Of a stretch of 64,000 bases of DNA, positions 8,165 to 20,631 are shown one piece after another (the stretch's first letter is position 1; each line of letters begins with the position of its first letter). The DNA lies in NCBI RefSeq assembly GCF_038007285.1, contig NZ_JBBOWX010000001.1, positions 3,737,501-3,801,500 of the forward strand, in the 5' to 3' direction. The stretch comes from Sporosarcina sp. FSL K6-3457 (GTDB taxonomy: Bacteria; Bacillota; Bacilli; Bacillales_A; Planococcaceae). Below the pieces are notes generated by a model, which was not told where the DNA came from, made no database searches, and worked only from the letters and a program-made list of their open reading frames with translations. The position numbers were made by a program, and so were the translations under genes.

Positions 8165-8405
8165 GAAGAGCGAAGGCGCCTGGTTAGGGGCGACAGGCAT
8201 AAGACCGATTGGCGACGCGGCGTTCTTTGCCGCATAGCTAAGCTGACTTATGACCCGAGCCCCTAGGCGCTGGAGCTAGACATAAAGAAGAGCGAAGGGT
8301 GCCTGCTAGACGCGACTAGCGCTGGAAGACTTGAAGGTAAAGGCACCCTTTACCTTCAAGTCTGAAGCGACTCGAGCGGCTGGCACCCGGAGCTAGACAT
8401 AAAGA
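8165..8405. repeat. Two tandem palindromic elements (family P1)
   Basis: Copy 1 is 8165-8286 and copy 2 is 8287-8405. Both begin GAAGAGCGAAGG and end GGAGCTAGACATAAA. Each folds as nested stems. In copy 1, GCGCCT pairs with AGGCGC, AGGGGC with GCCCCT, CATAAG with CTTATG and GCGGC with GCCGC. Copy 2 keeps the frame but has a different central stem (GACTTGAAGGTAAAGG with its complement), i.e. compensatory change of the arms. They lie between spoIIID and mbl and encode nothing obvious. A third copy is at 41.6 kb. Confidence 0.9.
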
Positions 8406-8435
8406 AAAGTAAAGACACTCACTTGCAACAAACAG

Positions 8436-8476
8436 AATAAAAGACGGGTCGCAATTGAGGTTGCGAAACCGCCCAG
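8436..8476 (-). terminator. Terminator of spoIIID
   Basis: GGGCGGTTTCGCAA pairs imperfectly with TTGCGACCC on the minus strand, followed by CTTTTATTC. It starts 6 bp after the spoIIID stop. Confidence 0.65.
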
Positions 8477-8481
8477 CGTTA

Positions 8482-8751
8482 TTAACTGCTACCTACTTTT
8501 TTCATTTCGTTCATCCATTTGATTCTTGTCGCTTCGCCACCCCGTAAATGTCTGACAGACTTATGATAGGCAAGTATTTTTGCGACCTCTTCTGACAATG
8601 CCACATCGACATTTGGTAAACGTTCTGTCAGATCTTTGTGGACTGTGCTTTTCGAATAGCCCGTCGCTTTTGCCAGCGCCCGTACAGTAAGTCCTGTCTC
8701 CAGCAACATTTTTCCGAGGCGCACGCATCGCCTCCGTATTTGCTCGTGCAC
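8482..8751 (-). CDS. spoIIID: Sporulation regulator SpoIIID
   Basis: Mother-cell DNA-binding protein that activates or represses sigma-E regulon genes. The helix-turn-helix VRALAKATGYSKSTVHKDLTERLP and the C-terminal block KSVRHLRGGEATRIKW match SpoIIID closely. The start is taken as GTG at 8751 (HEQIRRR), 5 nt after GGAAAGGAAG, giving 89 aa; a TTG at 8772 lies upstream of that site. A sigma-E promoter lies 38 bp upstream. Confidence 0.95.
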   Translation of the reverse strand: MHEQIRRRCVRLGKMLLETGLTVRALAKATGYSKSTVHKDLTERLPNVDVALSEEVAKILAYHKSVRHLRGGEATRIKWMNEMKKVGSS

Positions 8752-8788
8752 GCCCTCTTCCTTTCCTGTCAACTCCGAATCTTCCTTT

Positions 8789-8817
8789 ATTCTATGTAGT
8801 TATTGGATGGAATATGC
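8789..8817 (-). promoter_or_regulatory. Sigma-E promoter of spoIIID
   Basis: On the minus strand, -35 GCATATT (8817-8811), a 14-bp spacer, then -10 CATAGAAT (8796-8789). This matches the sigma-E consensus (ATATT, CATACAAT) with one mismatch. spoIIID is a sigma-E gene in B. subtilis. Confidence 0.82.
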
Positions 8818-8876
8818 CTGTAGAGCCCCCATTGCAGACCCATGTAACTTGACAGGTATAAGGAATTGCACAATAC

Positions 8877-8936
8877 AAAAAAATGCCAGCTACCACCCCA
8901 ATTCCTTTCATTCGAATTGGGATGGCAACTGGCATT
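8877..8936 (-). terminator. Terminator of spoIIQ
   Basis: A long stem pairs AATGCCAG with CTGGCATT and CCCAATTC with GAATTGGG. A run of seven T follows on the minus strand. Located 20 bp past the spoIIQ stop. Confidence 0.9.
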
Positions 8937-8956
8937 AAACGTCTGAGTTCGTACTA

Positions 8957-9616
8957 TTAAAATCCAAGATAAGAACGTGGATTGACGGCTACACCATTTT
9001 CATGTACTTCAAAATGTAAATGGATACCCGCTGTTGAATTCCATTCATTCTCTGAAGATGTGGCCAGTGATTGCCCCTGGCTTACTTCTTCGCCCTCTTT
9101 AACTTGAATTCCTGTGACGGAACTATAAATAGTCGTAAGTCCATCTGCATGGGATAAGATGATTTCGTCACCCATGAATGGGTCGGTCACAATCTTTTCT
9201 ACTTTGCCACTGAGTGCAGCGACGACTTCGAATGGCTCACCTTGAACTGAAATCGATACGCCTGTATTTTCCACGTATAGTTGGTTAAAGACCAACAAAG
9301 CATTCTCGCGTGTTGCTGCGTCCGCTTCCACGTCATAATAATCTTGCACAATGACCACGTCATCGAAGACTTCTTCAACAAATGGATACTTCAGCGTTTC
9401 TTTTACTGCGTTCGTCTGCACAATCGGCGAATCTTGTAAGTCCTTTCCTGCAACGTCTGCCAGCCCCGGGGAATCTTCCGTCATGAATGCATTATAACCC
9501 CAGATCATGCCGACGAAGACGATTGCGATACCCGAGTAGACTACAGGCCAAAACCAACTTTTTGTTTTTGCACTTTTGTTCTTCTGAGAAGGGGCTTTCG
9601 GTTTTTCTTCTCGCAT
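8957..9616 (-). CDS. spoIIQ: Forespore engulfment protein SpoIIQ
   Basis: Forespore membrane protein that contacts SpoIIIAH across the septum during engulfment. A membrane anchor (FWPVVYSGIAIVFVGMIWGY) lies near residues 20-40, then a LytM/M23 peptidase-like domain. The second metal motif is present (GIHLHFEVHENG), but the first (normally HxGxD) reads NTGVS, so zinc binding and catalysis are probably lost, as in B. subtilis SpoIIQ. Start ATG 9616 follows GAGGTGA; an upstream in-frame start at 9646 lies inside spoIID. The gene is 10 bp downstream of spoIID and has its own forespore promoter. Confidence 0.93.
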   Translation of the reverse strand: MREEKPKAPSQKNKSAKTKSWFWPVVYSGIAIVFVGMIWGYNAFMTEDSPGLADVAGKDLQDSPIVQTNAVKETLKYPFVEEVFDDVVIVQDYYDVEADAATRENALLVFNQLYVENTGVSISVQGEPFEVVAALSGKVEKIVTDPFMGDEIILSHADGLTTIYSSVTGIQVKEGEEVSQGQSLATSSENEWNSTAGIHLHFEVHENGVAVNPRSYLGF

Positions 9617-9626
9617 TGTCATCACC

Positions 9627-10595
9627 TCACTCGCTATTGTTTGCAAGTGAAGGAGTTTTTAAACATTTGGAATCAAGTAATGTGAATTTTTTTATTTGCG
9701 TGCCGGTATAATAGTGTAAAAGAATGTCTTCCGCCATCCATCCTTTCTGAGCATAGGCCTCTGCTCCGTACTGGCTCATCCCAACGCCATGGCCGTAACC
9801 CATTGTTGTCACATGAACAATCTTATTCGTTACATCAAATGCAATATCGAAGTCTGTTGATGCGAGCCCCAACAATTCGCGCATTTCCCGGCCACTCACT
9901 TCAAATTCTGAAGTTACAGCCTTCTGCACACGTCCTGTCGGATTTCTGACGAGTTGTAGTGATTTGAAGCTTTCTGCATCCCATTTGCCTCCCATCATGT
10001 CATTCCATTCGGCGAGTGCCATAGTAGATTTTCGCTCTACTTTTGCCGCAACGTCCCCCTCCCCAGGACTGTCAACACTCTGTAAATAGGGAATATCATT
10101 GCCACTGAAATTTTGTGCTGTTTCAGTCTTGCCATTTGACGTAGAAAAAAACATCGCCGATATCATCTCGTCCCCATACACGAGCGTGTCTCCCATAGTA
10201 GCTTCTACTACTGCGCGAACTTTCCGCTCATTGTGCTTGAATTCTTTCTTCCATCGCTCTTTCCGCTTCGCTTCATCGGCATACACTTGAGCCGAAACAT
10301 CCGCAGCAATTGCTTTTTCACCGTATTCCGTTGTCCTAAGTGCATAGGTCCGTGCTGCAATCGCCTGCGCTTTTAACGCCTCTTCCTGGAATGTAATCGG
10401 CATCTCAGCTGCAACAACCCCTATGACGTATTCCTCCAGTGGAATCGGCTTGTCCATGCCCACAACTGTAATCATGATAGGACAAAATTCATCCTTCGTT
10501 CCTTCAAACTTGTTGCTACTGTCCGGCGTCTGTTTCAATAAAACAGGGATAAAAAACAAGAGTATGATTAGTAAGGCTGCTAGTAGTTTGTCCAT
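9627..10595 (-). CDS. spoIID: Engulfment lytic transglycosylase SpoIID
   Basis: Mother-cell enzyme that cleaves septal peptidoglycan during engulfment. N-terminal membrane segment MDKLLAALLIILLFFIPVLL, then the SpoIID domain with LEEYVIGVVAAEMP (catalytic Glu region), ALKAQAIAARTYAL and the C-terminal GYGHGVGMSQYGAEAYAQ. Length 322 aa; B. subtilis has 343. No clear binding site precedes ATG 10595, and a sigma-E-like -10 ends 5 nt before it, so the mRNA may be nearly leaderless. Confidence 0.94.
   Translation of the reverse strand: MDKLLAALLIILLFFIPVLLKQTPDSSNKFEGTKDEFCPIMITVVGMDKPIPLEEYVIGVVAAEMPITFQEEALKAQAIAARTYALRTTEYGEKAIAADVSAQVYADEAKRKERWKKEFKHNERKVRAVVEATMGDTLVYGDEMISAMFFSTSNGKTETAQNFSGNDIPYLQSVDSPGEGDVAAKVERKSTMALAEWNDMMGGKWDAESFKSLQLVRNPTGRVQKAVTSEFEVSGREMRELLGLASTDFDIAFDVTNKIVHVTTMGYGHGVGMSQYGAEAYAQKGWMAEDILLHYYTGTQIKKFTLLDSKCLKTPSLANNSE
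9635..9664 (-). promoter_or_regulatory. Putative sigma-F promoter of spoIIQ inside spoIID
   Basis: Minus strand: -35 GTTTA (9664-9660), 15-bp spacer, -10 GCAAACAATA (9644-9635), against consensus GGnnAnAHTR with one mismatch. It lies in the last codons of spoIID. The expected start near 9628 leaves a leader of about 12 nt carrying the GAGGTGA site. Confidence 0.65.
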
Positions 10596-10600
10596 GGTTG

Positions 10601-10628
10601 ATTATATGAATTCTGATGGGGTTTATGC
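10601..10628 (-). promoter_or_regulatory. Sigma-E-like promoter of spoIID
   Basis: Minus strand: GCATAAA (10628-10622), 13-bp spacer, CATATAAT (10608-10601). Similar to sigma-E consensus. The transcription start would fall at or next to the annotated ATG, which is unusual. Confidence 0.5.
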
Positions 10629-10643
10629 TTAATTTCCCAAATA

Positions 10644-10680
10644 ACAAAAAGGCTGTAGATTGTGCTCCACAGCCTTTTTA
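10644..10680. terminator. Terminator of murAA, symmetric
   Basis: AAAAAGGCTGT and ACAGCCTTTTT form a stem with T-runs in both directions, 17 bp after the murAA stop. Confidence 0.9.
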
Positions 10681-10696
10681 GTTATGACATATTAAT

Positions 10697-11995
10697 TTAG
10701 ACAAGTTGTGCTGCTTTTTCAGTTTGTGTTTCTGGTGAAACGCGGACGATATCTGCTCCAAGTGCTGCAAGCTTGCCGTGGAAGTTTACATAGCCGCGGT
10801 CGAGATGCGACAATTCAGTTACACGCGTAACACCTTCTGCCATGAGGCCTGCTAGAATAAGCGCTGCTGCTGCACGAAGATCCGTTGCTGCGACTTCAGC
10901 TCCTTGAAGCTCAGATGGTCCTGTAATAATAACCGATCTTCCTTCAATTTTAACAGCACCATTCATGCGACGGAATTCCTCCACATGCATGAAACGATTT
11001 TCAAAAACCGTTTCGGTTAGGACACCTGTACCTGTTGCTGTTAGCATAAGTGCCATCATTTGCGATTGCATATCTGTTGGGAAACCTGGATGTGGCATCG
11101 TTTTTAGGTCAACAGATTTCAATGGAAGTTGCGCTGTTACACGAACGCCCTCATCCAGCTCTGTAATGACAACACCCATTTCGCCCAATTTTGAAATAAG
11201 CGCAGCATTGTGCTCAGGAACAGCGTTGTCAATAATGACATCGCCTCCCGTAATGGCAGCTGCTACCATGAATGTACCTGTTTCGATACGATCTGGGATA
11301 ATATGATGCGTTGTCCCATATAATTTCGTTACGCCTTCAATCCGAATTGTGTCCGTACCAGCCCCTACAACTTTTCCACCCATTTCATTGATGAAATTTG
11401 CAAGGTCTACAATTTCGGGTTCTTTTGCTGCGTTCTCAATAATTGTTGTCCCTTTTGCTAATGCTGCCGCTGTGATGATGTTTTCAGTTGCACCAACACT
11501 CGGGAAATCGAGATAAATTTTTGCACCTCTTAAGCCTCCAACTGCTTTTGCCTCTACATGGCCATGGCCAAATGAAATTTCTGCCCCCATCGCCTCAAAG
11601 CCTTTTAAATGCTGGTCAATTGGACGGGATCCAATGGCACAGCCACCAGGAAGTGCAACTCTTGCAAAACCATTACGTGCAAGAAGCGGTCCCATAACCA
11701 AAATTGACGCACGCATTTTTCGTACATATTCAAACTGTGCTTCGCTTGAAAGCGTGCCTGTTGAATCGATAATCACTTCATCTTGTTTAGGGAAATGTTC
11801 CACTTTTGCATTTAAGCTTTTCAATACTTCATTAATCGTTCCAACATCTGAAAGATTTGGCACGTCACGTATAACATTTGGACCTTCCGATGCGAGCAAT
11901 GCAGCTGCCAGTATTGGCAATACCGCATTTTTTGCGCCTTCTACCCGGACATTTCCTCTCAGTACACGTCCACCGTTGATAATAATTTTATCCAA
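10697..11995 (-). CDS. murAA: UDP-GlcNAc enolpyruvyl transferase MurAA
   Basis: First committed step of peptidoglycan synthesis: transfers enolpyruvate from PEP to UDP-GlcNAc. The catalytic Cys lies in [18 protein letters not shown] near residue 116, the fosfomycin target. EGAKNAVLP at the N-terminus and [12 protein letters not shown] are typical. The start is TTG 11995 (LDKIIINGG), 7 nt after GGAGGGG; a longer frame from 12043 is not needed. 432 aa. A second paralogue, murAB, lies at 35 kb. Confidence 0.95.
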   Translation of the reverse strand: MDKIIINGGRVLRGNVRVEGAKNAVLPILAAALLASEGPNVIRDVPNLSDVGTINEVLKSLNAKVEHFPKQDEVIIDSTGTLSSEAQFEYVRKMRASILVMGPLLARNGFARVALPGGCAIGSRPIDQHLKGFEAMGAEISFGHGHVEAKAVGGLRGAKIYLDFPSVGATENIITAAALAKGTTIIENAAKEPEIVDLANFINEMGGKVVGAGTDTIRIEGVTKLYGTTHHIIPDRIETGTFMVAAAITGGDVIIDNAVPEHNAALISKLGEMGVVITELDEGVRVTAQLPLKSVDLKTMPHPGFPTDMQSQMMALMLTATGTGVLTETVFENRFMHVEEFRRMNGAVKIEGRSVIITGPSELQGAEVAATDLRAAAALILAGLMAEGVTRVTELSHLDRGYVNFHGKLAALGADIVRVSPETQTEKAAQLV

Positions 11996-12032
11996 AATAA
12001 GCCCCTCCGACTCCTCAGTTGTAGCCAAACAT

Positions 12033-12038
12033 ATTATA
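12033..12038 (-). promoter_or_regulatory. Possible -10 of the murAA promoter
   Basis: A perfect TATAAT on the minus strand, 38 bp before the murAA TTG. No good -35 is seen at 17 bp. Confidence 0.35.
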
Positions 12039-12043
12039 GACAT

Positions 12044-12410
12044 CTATCTAATTTTTTCATATCATACATTGTATATAAAAACATATCCTATTTTACAGTG
12101 CCCACGCTTAATAAACAAGCTGCATCAGGGCTATTTCTTGGTTCGATTGCTAAGTAGTCTATACTATGTACACTTTTGACGTTTTGTGTCATAAAAACTA
12201 AGCATCTTCAGCAATGGCATATCGACTATACCTTCTATTTCCATGAGTTCCCACAGCAAATAGAAATCGGGTCAATTTCATGCCATCGCCCCATATATGG
12301 TGCCTTATTGCCCATGTTCATCCCTAGTGACAATCTGTCATATACGCGGCGATACCATGTATTGTATTTGTTGTTCGAAAAGTTTGATTTTTTTCTTCAA
12401 ATTAAAAGAA
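12044..12410. other. Intergenic region murAA-ywzB without a clear gene
   Basis: B. subtilis has ywmB here; no ywmB-like frame is visible. A 28-codon minus-strand frame (MNMGNKAPYMGRWHEID...) follows AGGGATGAAC and a 80-codon plus-strand frame exists, but neither has convincing support. Confidence 0.45.
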
Positions 12411-12647
12411 CTAACTAAACATAAATGGAAGCCTTCCTGACCAATAGGATATCTCCAAAAAGAAATTTGATACGGCCCAACCGATTGCAATACTCAATAA
12501 AATGAACAACATTTGCGCTTGCATCACACGGTTTTTTTTAATAATTTTTTCTGGCATTATGGCTTGCAGTGCATAAAAAGAAACTCCTATGAAGAAAATA
12601 TGTGACACAATTGCAAGTAAGGGTTGAAATGCCATCATATTAGTCAT
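12411..12647 (-). CDS. ywzB: DUF1146 membrane protein YwzB
   Basis: A 78-aa protein with two hydrophobic segments (LLAIVSHIFFIGVSFYALQA, and MLFILLSIAIGWAVSNFFL) separated by basic KIIKKNR. This fits the DUF1146/YwzB family found after atpC in Bacillales. Function unknown. AGGAGG lies 7 nt before ATG. Confidence 0.85.
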   Translation of the reverse strand: MTNMMAFQPLLAIVSHIFFIGVSFYALQAIMPEKIIKKNRVMQAQMLFILLSIAIGWAVSNFFLEISYWSGRLPFMFS

Positions 12648-12722
12648 ACGTAAACCTCCTGTAGACGTGATGAAAAAGACGAACAGAAGAAACTTATTCC
12701 CCTGTCCGCCATCATCAACAAC

Positions 12723-13130
12723 TCATTTTTTTCTTGTTTCGTACACGCTGATCCGATTGATGGCACGCTTCAATTCAAGCTCTACCACTTGGTAATCATA
12801 ATCATCTTTTTTAGCGCGCAATGTAGCTTCTGCACGCTTCGCAGCGGCTTGCGCACGTGCGATATCGATAGTAGAAGCCATTTCTGCACTTTGTGCCAAA
12901 ACAGTGACCACGTCTGGACGAACTTCAAGAAAACCGCCGTGTACAGCTACATGCTCTGTCACGCCATCTTTTATCAGGCGAAGTGAACCGATTTTAAGAG
13001 GCGCTACCATCGCAACGTGGCCGGGAAGAATCCCAATTTCGCCTGCTTCGGTAACTGCGATGATCGTGTTCGCATCAGTTTCACAAACAGGGCCGTCGGG
13101 AGTGACGATATTGACTTTAATTGTCTTCAT
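12723..13130 (-). CDS. atpC: ATP synthase subunit epsilon
   Basis: Central-stalk subunit of F1 that couples rotation and can inhibit ATP hydrolysis. N-terminal beta-barrel (TPDGPVCETDANTIIAVTEAGEIGILPGHVAMVAPLKIG) and C-terminal helical hairpin rich in Ala/Arg (ARAQAAAKRAEATLRAKK). 135 aa; CAGGAGGGG site. It is separated from atpD by a 138-bp gap filled by a repeated element. Confidence 0.96.
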   Translation of the reverse strand: MKTIKVNIVTPDGPVCETDANTIIAVTEAGEIGILPGHVAMVAPLKIGSLRLIKDGVTEHVAVHGGFLEVRPDVVTVLAQSAEMASTIDIARAQAAAKRAEATLRAKKDDYDYQVVELELKRAINRISVYETRKK

Positions 13131-13155
13131 TTTTTCCCCTCCTGGTCCCTTAAAT

Positions 13156-13266
13156 CAAACTCGCCTTGGTGAATTGCACACAGATTTTTATCGAGCAGAG
13201 CCCGATAACTCCTCAGAAAAATCTGTTGCATCCGCCAAAGACCTGAATTTGATTCCGCAGGAATTA
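13156..13266. repeat. Family P2 element, copy A (atpD-atpC gap)
   Basis: Degenerate copy of the element also present at 23.9 and 41.5 kb. Shared landmarks, in order on the plus strand: a small palindrome ending GGTGAATTG, then GATTTTTATCGAGC, then AAAAATCTG and GCATCCGCC. Same orientation as the other copies; it starts 26 nt upstream of the atpC ATG. Confidence 0.75.
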
Positions 13267-13268
13267 AA

Positions 13269-14714
<1,446 letters not shown>

Positions 14715-14748
14715 CTAATAATCCCTGACTTCCGCCAGGAACTTAAGC

Positions 14749-15624
<876 letters not shown>

Positions 15625-15651
15625 TTATCGTTTTTTAGATCAATTCCTTAC

Positions 15652-17172
<1,521 letters not shown>

Positions 17173-17185
17173 TCAAATTTCAGTT

Positions 17186-17725
17186 TTATGATCCGATAAG
17201 ATCTCGTTTCAGACGTTCAAGCTTCGCGCTTACACTACTGTCGTAGATTTGGTTGCCGATTTGGAGACGGATGCCTCCAATGAGCGCTGGATCGATGATA
17301 TTGTCAATTCGCAAGGACTGTTTACCGACTTTTTGTGCGAACGCATTGGAAATGGATTGGCTTTGTTCATCCGAAAGTGACAGTGTAGAATATACTGTAG
17401 CCTCGGCAACGCCAACTGCATCATTTGCAAATGTGTTAAATTCATCAACAAAGTGAATCACTTCGTTAATGCGTTTCCCGTCAAGCAGGACGTACAGTGC
17501 ATTCAAAATGAGCTGATCCGCTCCTTTGAATAGGTCTGCAAGCAGTTCTTTCTTTTTTACTAGTGGTAATTTAGGTGACTCAAGCAATTGCCCAAGTCCT
17601 TTATTGTCTTGGAAAACCTTTTTCAATTCTTGAAGATCTTCTTGAATTGAAACGATTTGTCCATTTTGTTGTGCAAGTTCAAATAATGCGAGTGCATAGC
17701 GTTTTGCTGCAACCGATTTGCTCAT
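17186..17725 (-). CDS. atpH: ATP synthase subunit delta
   Basis: Peripheral-stalk cap joining F1 to the b dimer. Starts AAKRYALALFELAQQNG; the C-terminal ALIGGIRLQIGNQIYDSSVSAKL is conserved. 179 aa. Its ATG overlaps the atpF stop by 4 nt, implying coupled translation. Confidence 0.95.
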   Translation of the reverse strand: MSKSVAAKRYALALFELAQQNGQIVSIQEDLQELKKVFQDNKGLGQLLESPKLPLVKKKELLADLFKGADQLILNALYVLLDGKRINEVIHFVDEFNTFANDAVGVAEATVYSTLSLSDEQSQSISNAFAQKVGKQSLRIDNIIDPALIGGIRLQIGNQIYDSSVSAKLERLKRDLIGS

Positions 17726-18282
17726 CGGCCCTCGCCTGCCTTCGCAATCGTCTCTTCAATCAATGCGCGGTTATCGTCTTCGGAAATCTCTTTCCCAAGA
17801 ACTTTAGACGCTGCAAGGATGGAAAGTGATACGAATTCTTCGCGGACTGCCGCAACGGCTTTGTCCTTTTCTGTCGCAATTTCAAGCACTGCTGCTTCTT
17901 TCATGCGATTCGCTTCTGCACGCGCCGTGCTGATCAATTCTTCACGGTGTGTTTCAGCTTGTTTCTGAGCATTTTCAACAATCGATTGTGCGTTATCACG
18001 TGCTTCTTTCAACAACTCGCGTTGTTCTTCCAGAAGTTTATGTGACTCCAAGCGACTTTTTTCAGCTGCTTCAATTTCATTTGAAATCATTTGTGCTCGT
18101 TGATCCATGATGCCCATAAGTGGTCCCCATGCAAACTTCTTCAGAAGTAACATGAGTATCGTGAAAAATACCACCGTGACGATAATATCGCCGAGGTTAA
18201 GACCATCTGGGTTATTTAATTTTGCCAATCCACTAGCAGCTCCACCATCAGCTGCCAATAAGGCGAAGGTATCCAAAAACAC
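17722..18282 (-). CDS. atpF: ATP synthase subunit b
   Basis: Peripheral-stalk subunit: one membrane helix near residues 30-48 (LGDIIVTVVFFTILMLLLKKF) and a long charged coiled coil. GTG start at 18282 with AAGGGAGTG eight nt upstream. 186 aa. Confidence 0.95.
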   Translation of the reverse strand: MFLDTFALLAADGGAASGLAKLNNPDGLNLGDIIVTVVFFTILMLLLKKFAWGPLMGIMDQRAQMISNEIEAAEKSRLESHKLLEEQRELLKEARDNAQSIVENAQKQAETHREELISTARAEANRMKEAAVLEIATEKDKAVAAVREEFVSLSILAASKVLGKEISEDDNRALIEETIAKAGEGR

Positions 18283-18349
18283 GATTGTTTCACTCCCTTC
18301 AAGAGCTTATGTTTCTTTAATATGGGTATTTCACTAATTTACATAAATG

Positions 18350-18386
18350 AATGGCGAAGGACTACAATAGTACGTTCTTCGCCATT
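18350..18386 (-). other. Intra-operon hairpin between atpE and atpF
   Basis: A perfect 10-bp stem, AATGGCGAAG (18350-18359) with CTTCGCCATT (18377-18386), and a 17-nt loop. It has no proper T-run, so it is more likely an RNA processing or stability element, or a weak terminator, than a full terminator. Confidence 0.7.
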
Positions 18387-18436
18387 AGATTCAATTCTCG
18401 CAGAGAAATGAATGTCATTACTCTGTATCGTACTAC

Positions 18437-18673
<237 letters not shown>

Positions 18674-18726
18674 CTAATAATTCCTGTTTTTTTGTTTTGT
18701 CGCCCGGTTATCCGGGCATTATATGC

Positions 18727-19542
<816 letters not shown>

Positions 19543-19914
19543 TTATTGATGTCTTACGTGGTATAGGATCCTCTCCACTAGTAGGAGAATGTAAGGTATC
19601 GCAAAACCGATAACCGTACCGATCAAATCGAAATGTTCTGGCATCGCGGTTGCAATTGCAGCCGCAGCGACACCAGATGCGAAACGTAATGCAGTCCCAA
19701 GTGATAAACTGTGCTTACCTTCTGCGAACTTCTGGTCAGCCTTCTCCATTTTACGGACAAGAATCCAAAAATTATACAATCCAAACAGAGATCCGAGTAT
19801 TAAACCTGCGAAAACTGTCTTAAAATCAGTAAATCCCCAACCTAAAACGAACAATGCTAGACAAAAAAAGAGAGCCTTCTTTTGTATTTTATAAATTTCT
19901 TGCAACGTTTGCAT
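19543..19914 (-). CDS. atpI: ATP synthase subunit I (AtpI)
   Basis: A 123-aa membrane protein with four hydrophobic segments, first gene of the atp operon. AtpI proteins assist c-ring assembly or Mg2+ supply in Bacillus. Motifs LGSLFGLYNFWILVRKMEK and AIPYILLLVERI fit the family. Confidence 0.85.
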   Translation of the reverse strand: MQTLQEIYKIQKKALFFCLALFVLGWGFTDFKTVFAGLILGSLFGLYNFWILVRKMEKADQKFAEGKHSLSLGTALRFASGVAAAAIATAMPEHFDLIGTVIGFAIPYILLLVERILYHVRHQ

Positions 19915-20260
19915 GGTAGGTTATTCTCCTGATTCGTATTTTAGGATTGTACGGTGCATTGCAGCTACATGTAAGTGTAGTTACAAGCCAAACACACGGA
20001 AAAGCGGGGTGGTTCTCGTTTCACAGTCTAGCCAAAATTACGGTCAAAGACTTCGAAAAGGATAGAACCTATAAGTTGTGCGAGTAGCGTCGAATGGTAG
20101 GCAATTTGGCAAATAATGCGATGAGCCTAGTATGTTTATGATTGACAACTAGGAGCATCCCTACATTTTCAACGTAATAAGATAGGATGATAGTAATATC
20201 TTAACACTGACAGATGTAGTGCTGTTTCAATTATATGAAAAACCCCTATCATTCTTACCC
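19915..20260 (-). other. Long untranslated leader of the atp operon
   Basis: From the inferred transcription start near 20260 to the atpI ATG is about 345 nt without a convincing gene; a 29-codon frame starting MLLVVNHKH lacks a good site. No terminator-like hairpin was found. Confidence 0.5.
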
Positions 20261-20266
20261 TTTGTA

Positions 20267-20295
20267 AGCATACAATAGGCGAAAATTGATGTCAA
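20267..20295 (-). promoter_or_regulatory. Sigma-A promoter of the atp operon
   Basis: Minus strand: perfect -35 TTGACA (20295-20290), 17-bp spacer, -10 TATGCT (20272-20267). The best housekeeping promoter in the window, placed upstream of atpI. Confidence 0.85.
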
Positions 20296-20429
20296 TTGAT
20301 TCCCGTGAAATTCTTCACAAAGTGTTCGTTTTGTCAAACAATCGACAAATTTGAAATGCAGTTGTAGCATGTCGTCTTTTTTCAGAGGTCAATAGGGGAG
20401 GTCCCTAATTTTCGGGGTACAGCGATTGA

Positions 20430-20569
20430 TTTTCGCTGACAGTTTCAACTTTTTCACGGACAGTCCTGTGCTTCACTGACAGTTTTATCTTTTTCACTGA
20501 CAGTTCAGTTCCTTTCACTGACAGTTCAGTTCCTTTCACTGACAGTTTCACATTTTTCACTGACAGTCC
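20430..20569. repeat. 21-bp-period array, CACTGACAGT-type
   Basis: Seven units with GACAGT at 20438, 20459, 20478, 20499, 20520, 20541 and 20562 (spacings 21, 19, 21, 21, 21, 21). The consensus is TTTTTCACTGACAGTT plus about five variable bases; the core ACTGACAGT is an odd palindrome. It lies between the mnaA terminator and the atp promoter. Confidence 0.92.
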
Positions 20570-20592
20570 GCCACAGCTACCTATCTTTCTCC

Positions 20593-20624
20593 GAAAAAAA
20601 GGCGACCGAGGTTACCTGGCCGCC
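20593..20624 (-). terminator. Terminator of mnaA
   Basis: GGCGGCCAGGT pairs with ACCTCGGTCGCC on the minus strand, followed by seven T. Starts 8 bp after the stop. Confidence 0.9.
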
Positions 20625-20631
20625 TGAATGT

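Noticed and set aside
12176-12418. Plus-strand 80-aa frame between murAA and ywzB
   Set aside because: No ribosome binding site, atypical composition, and it is antisense to the likely transcript.
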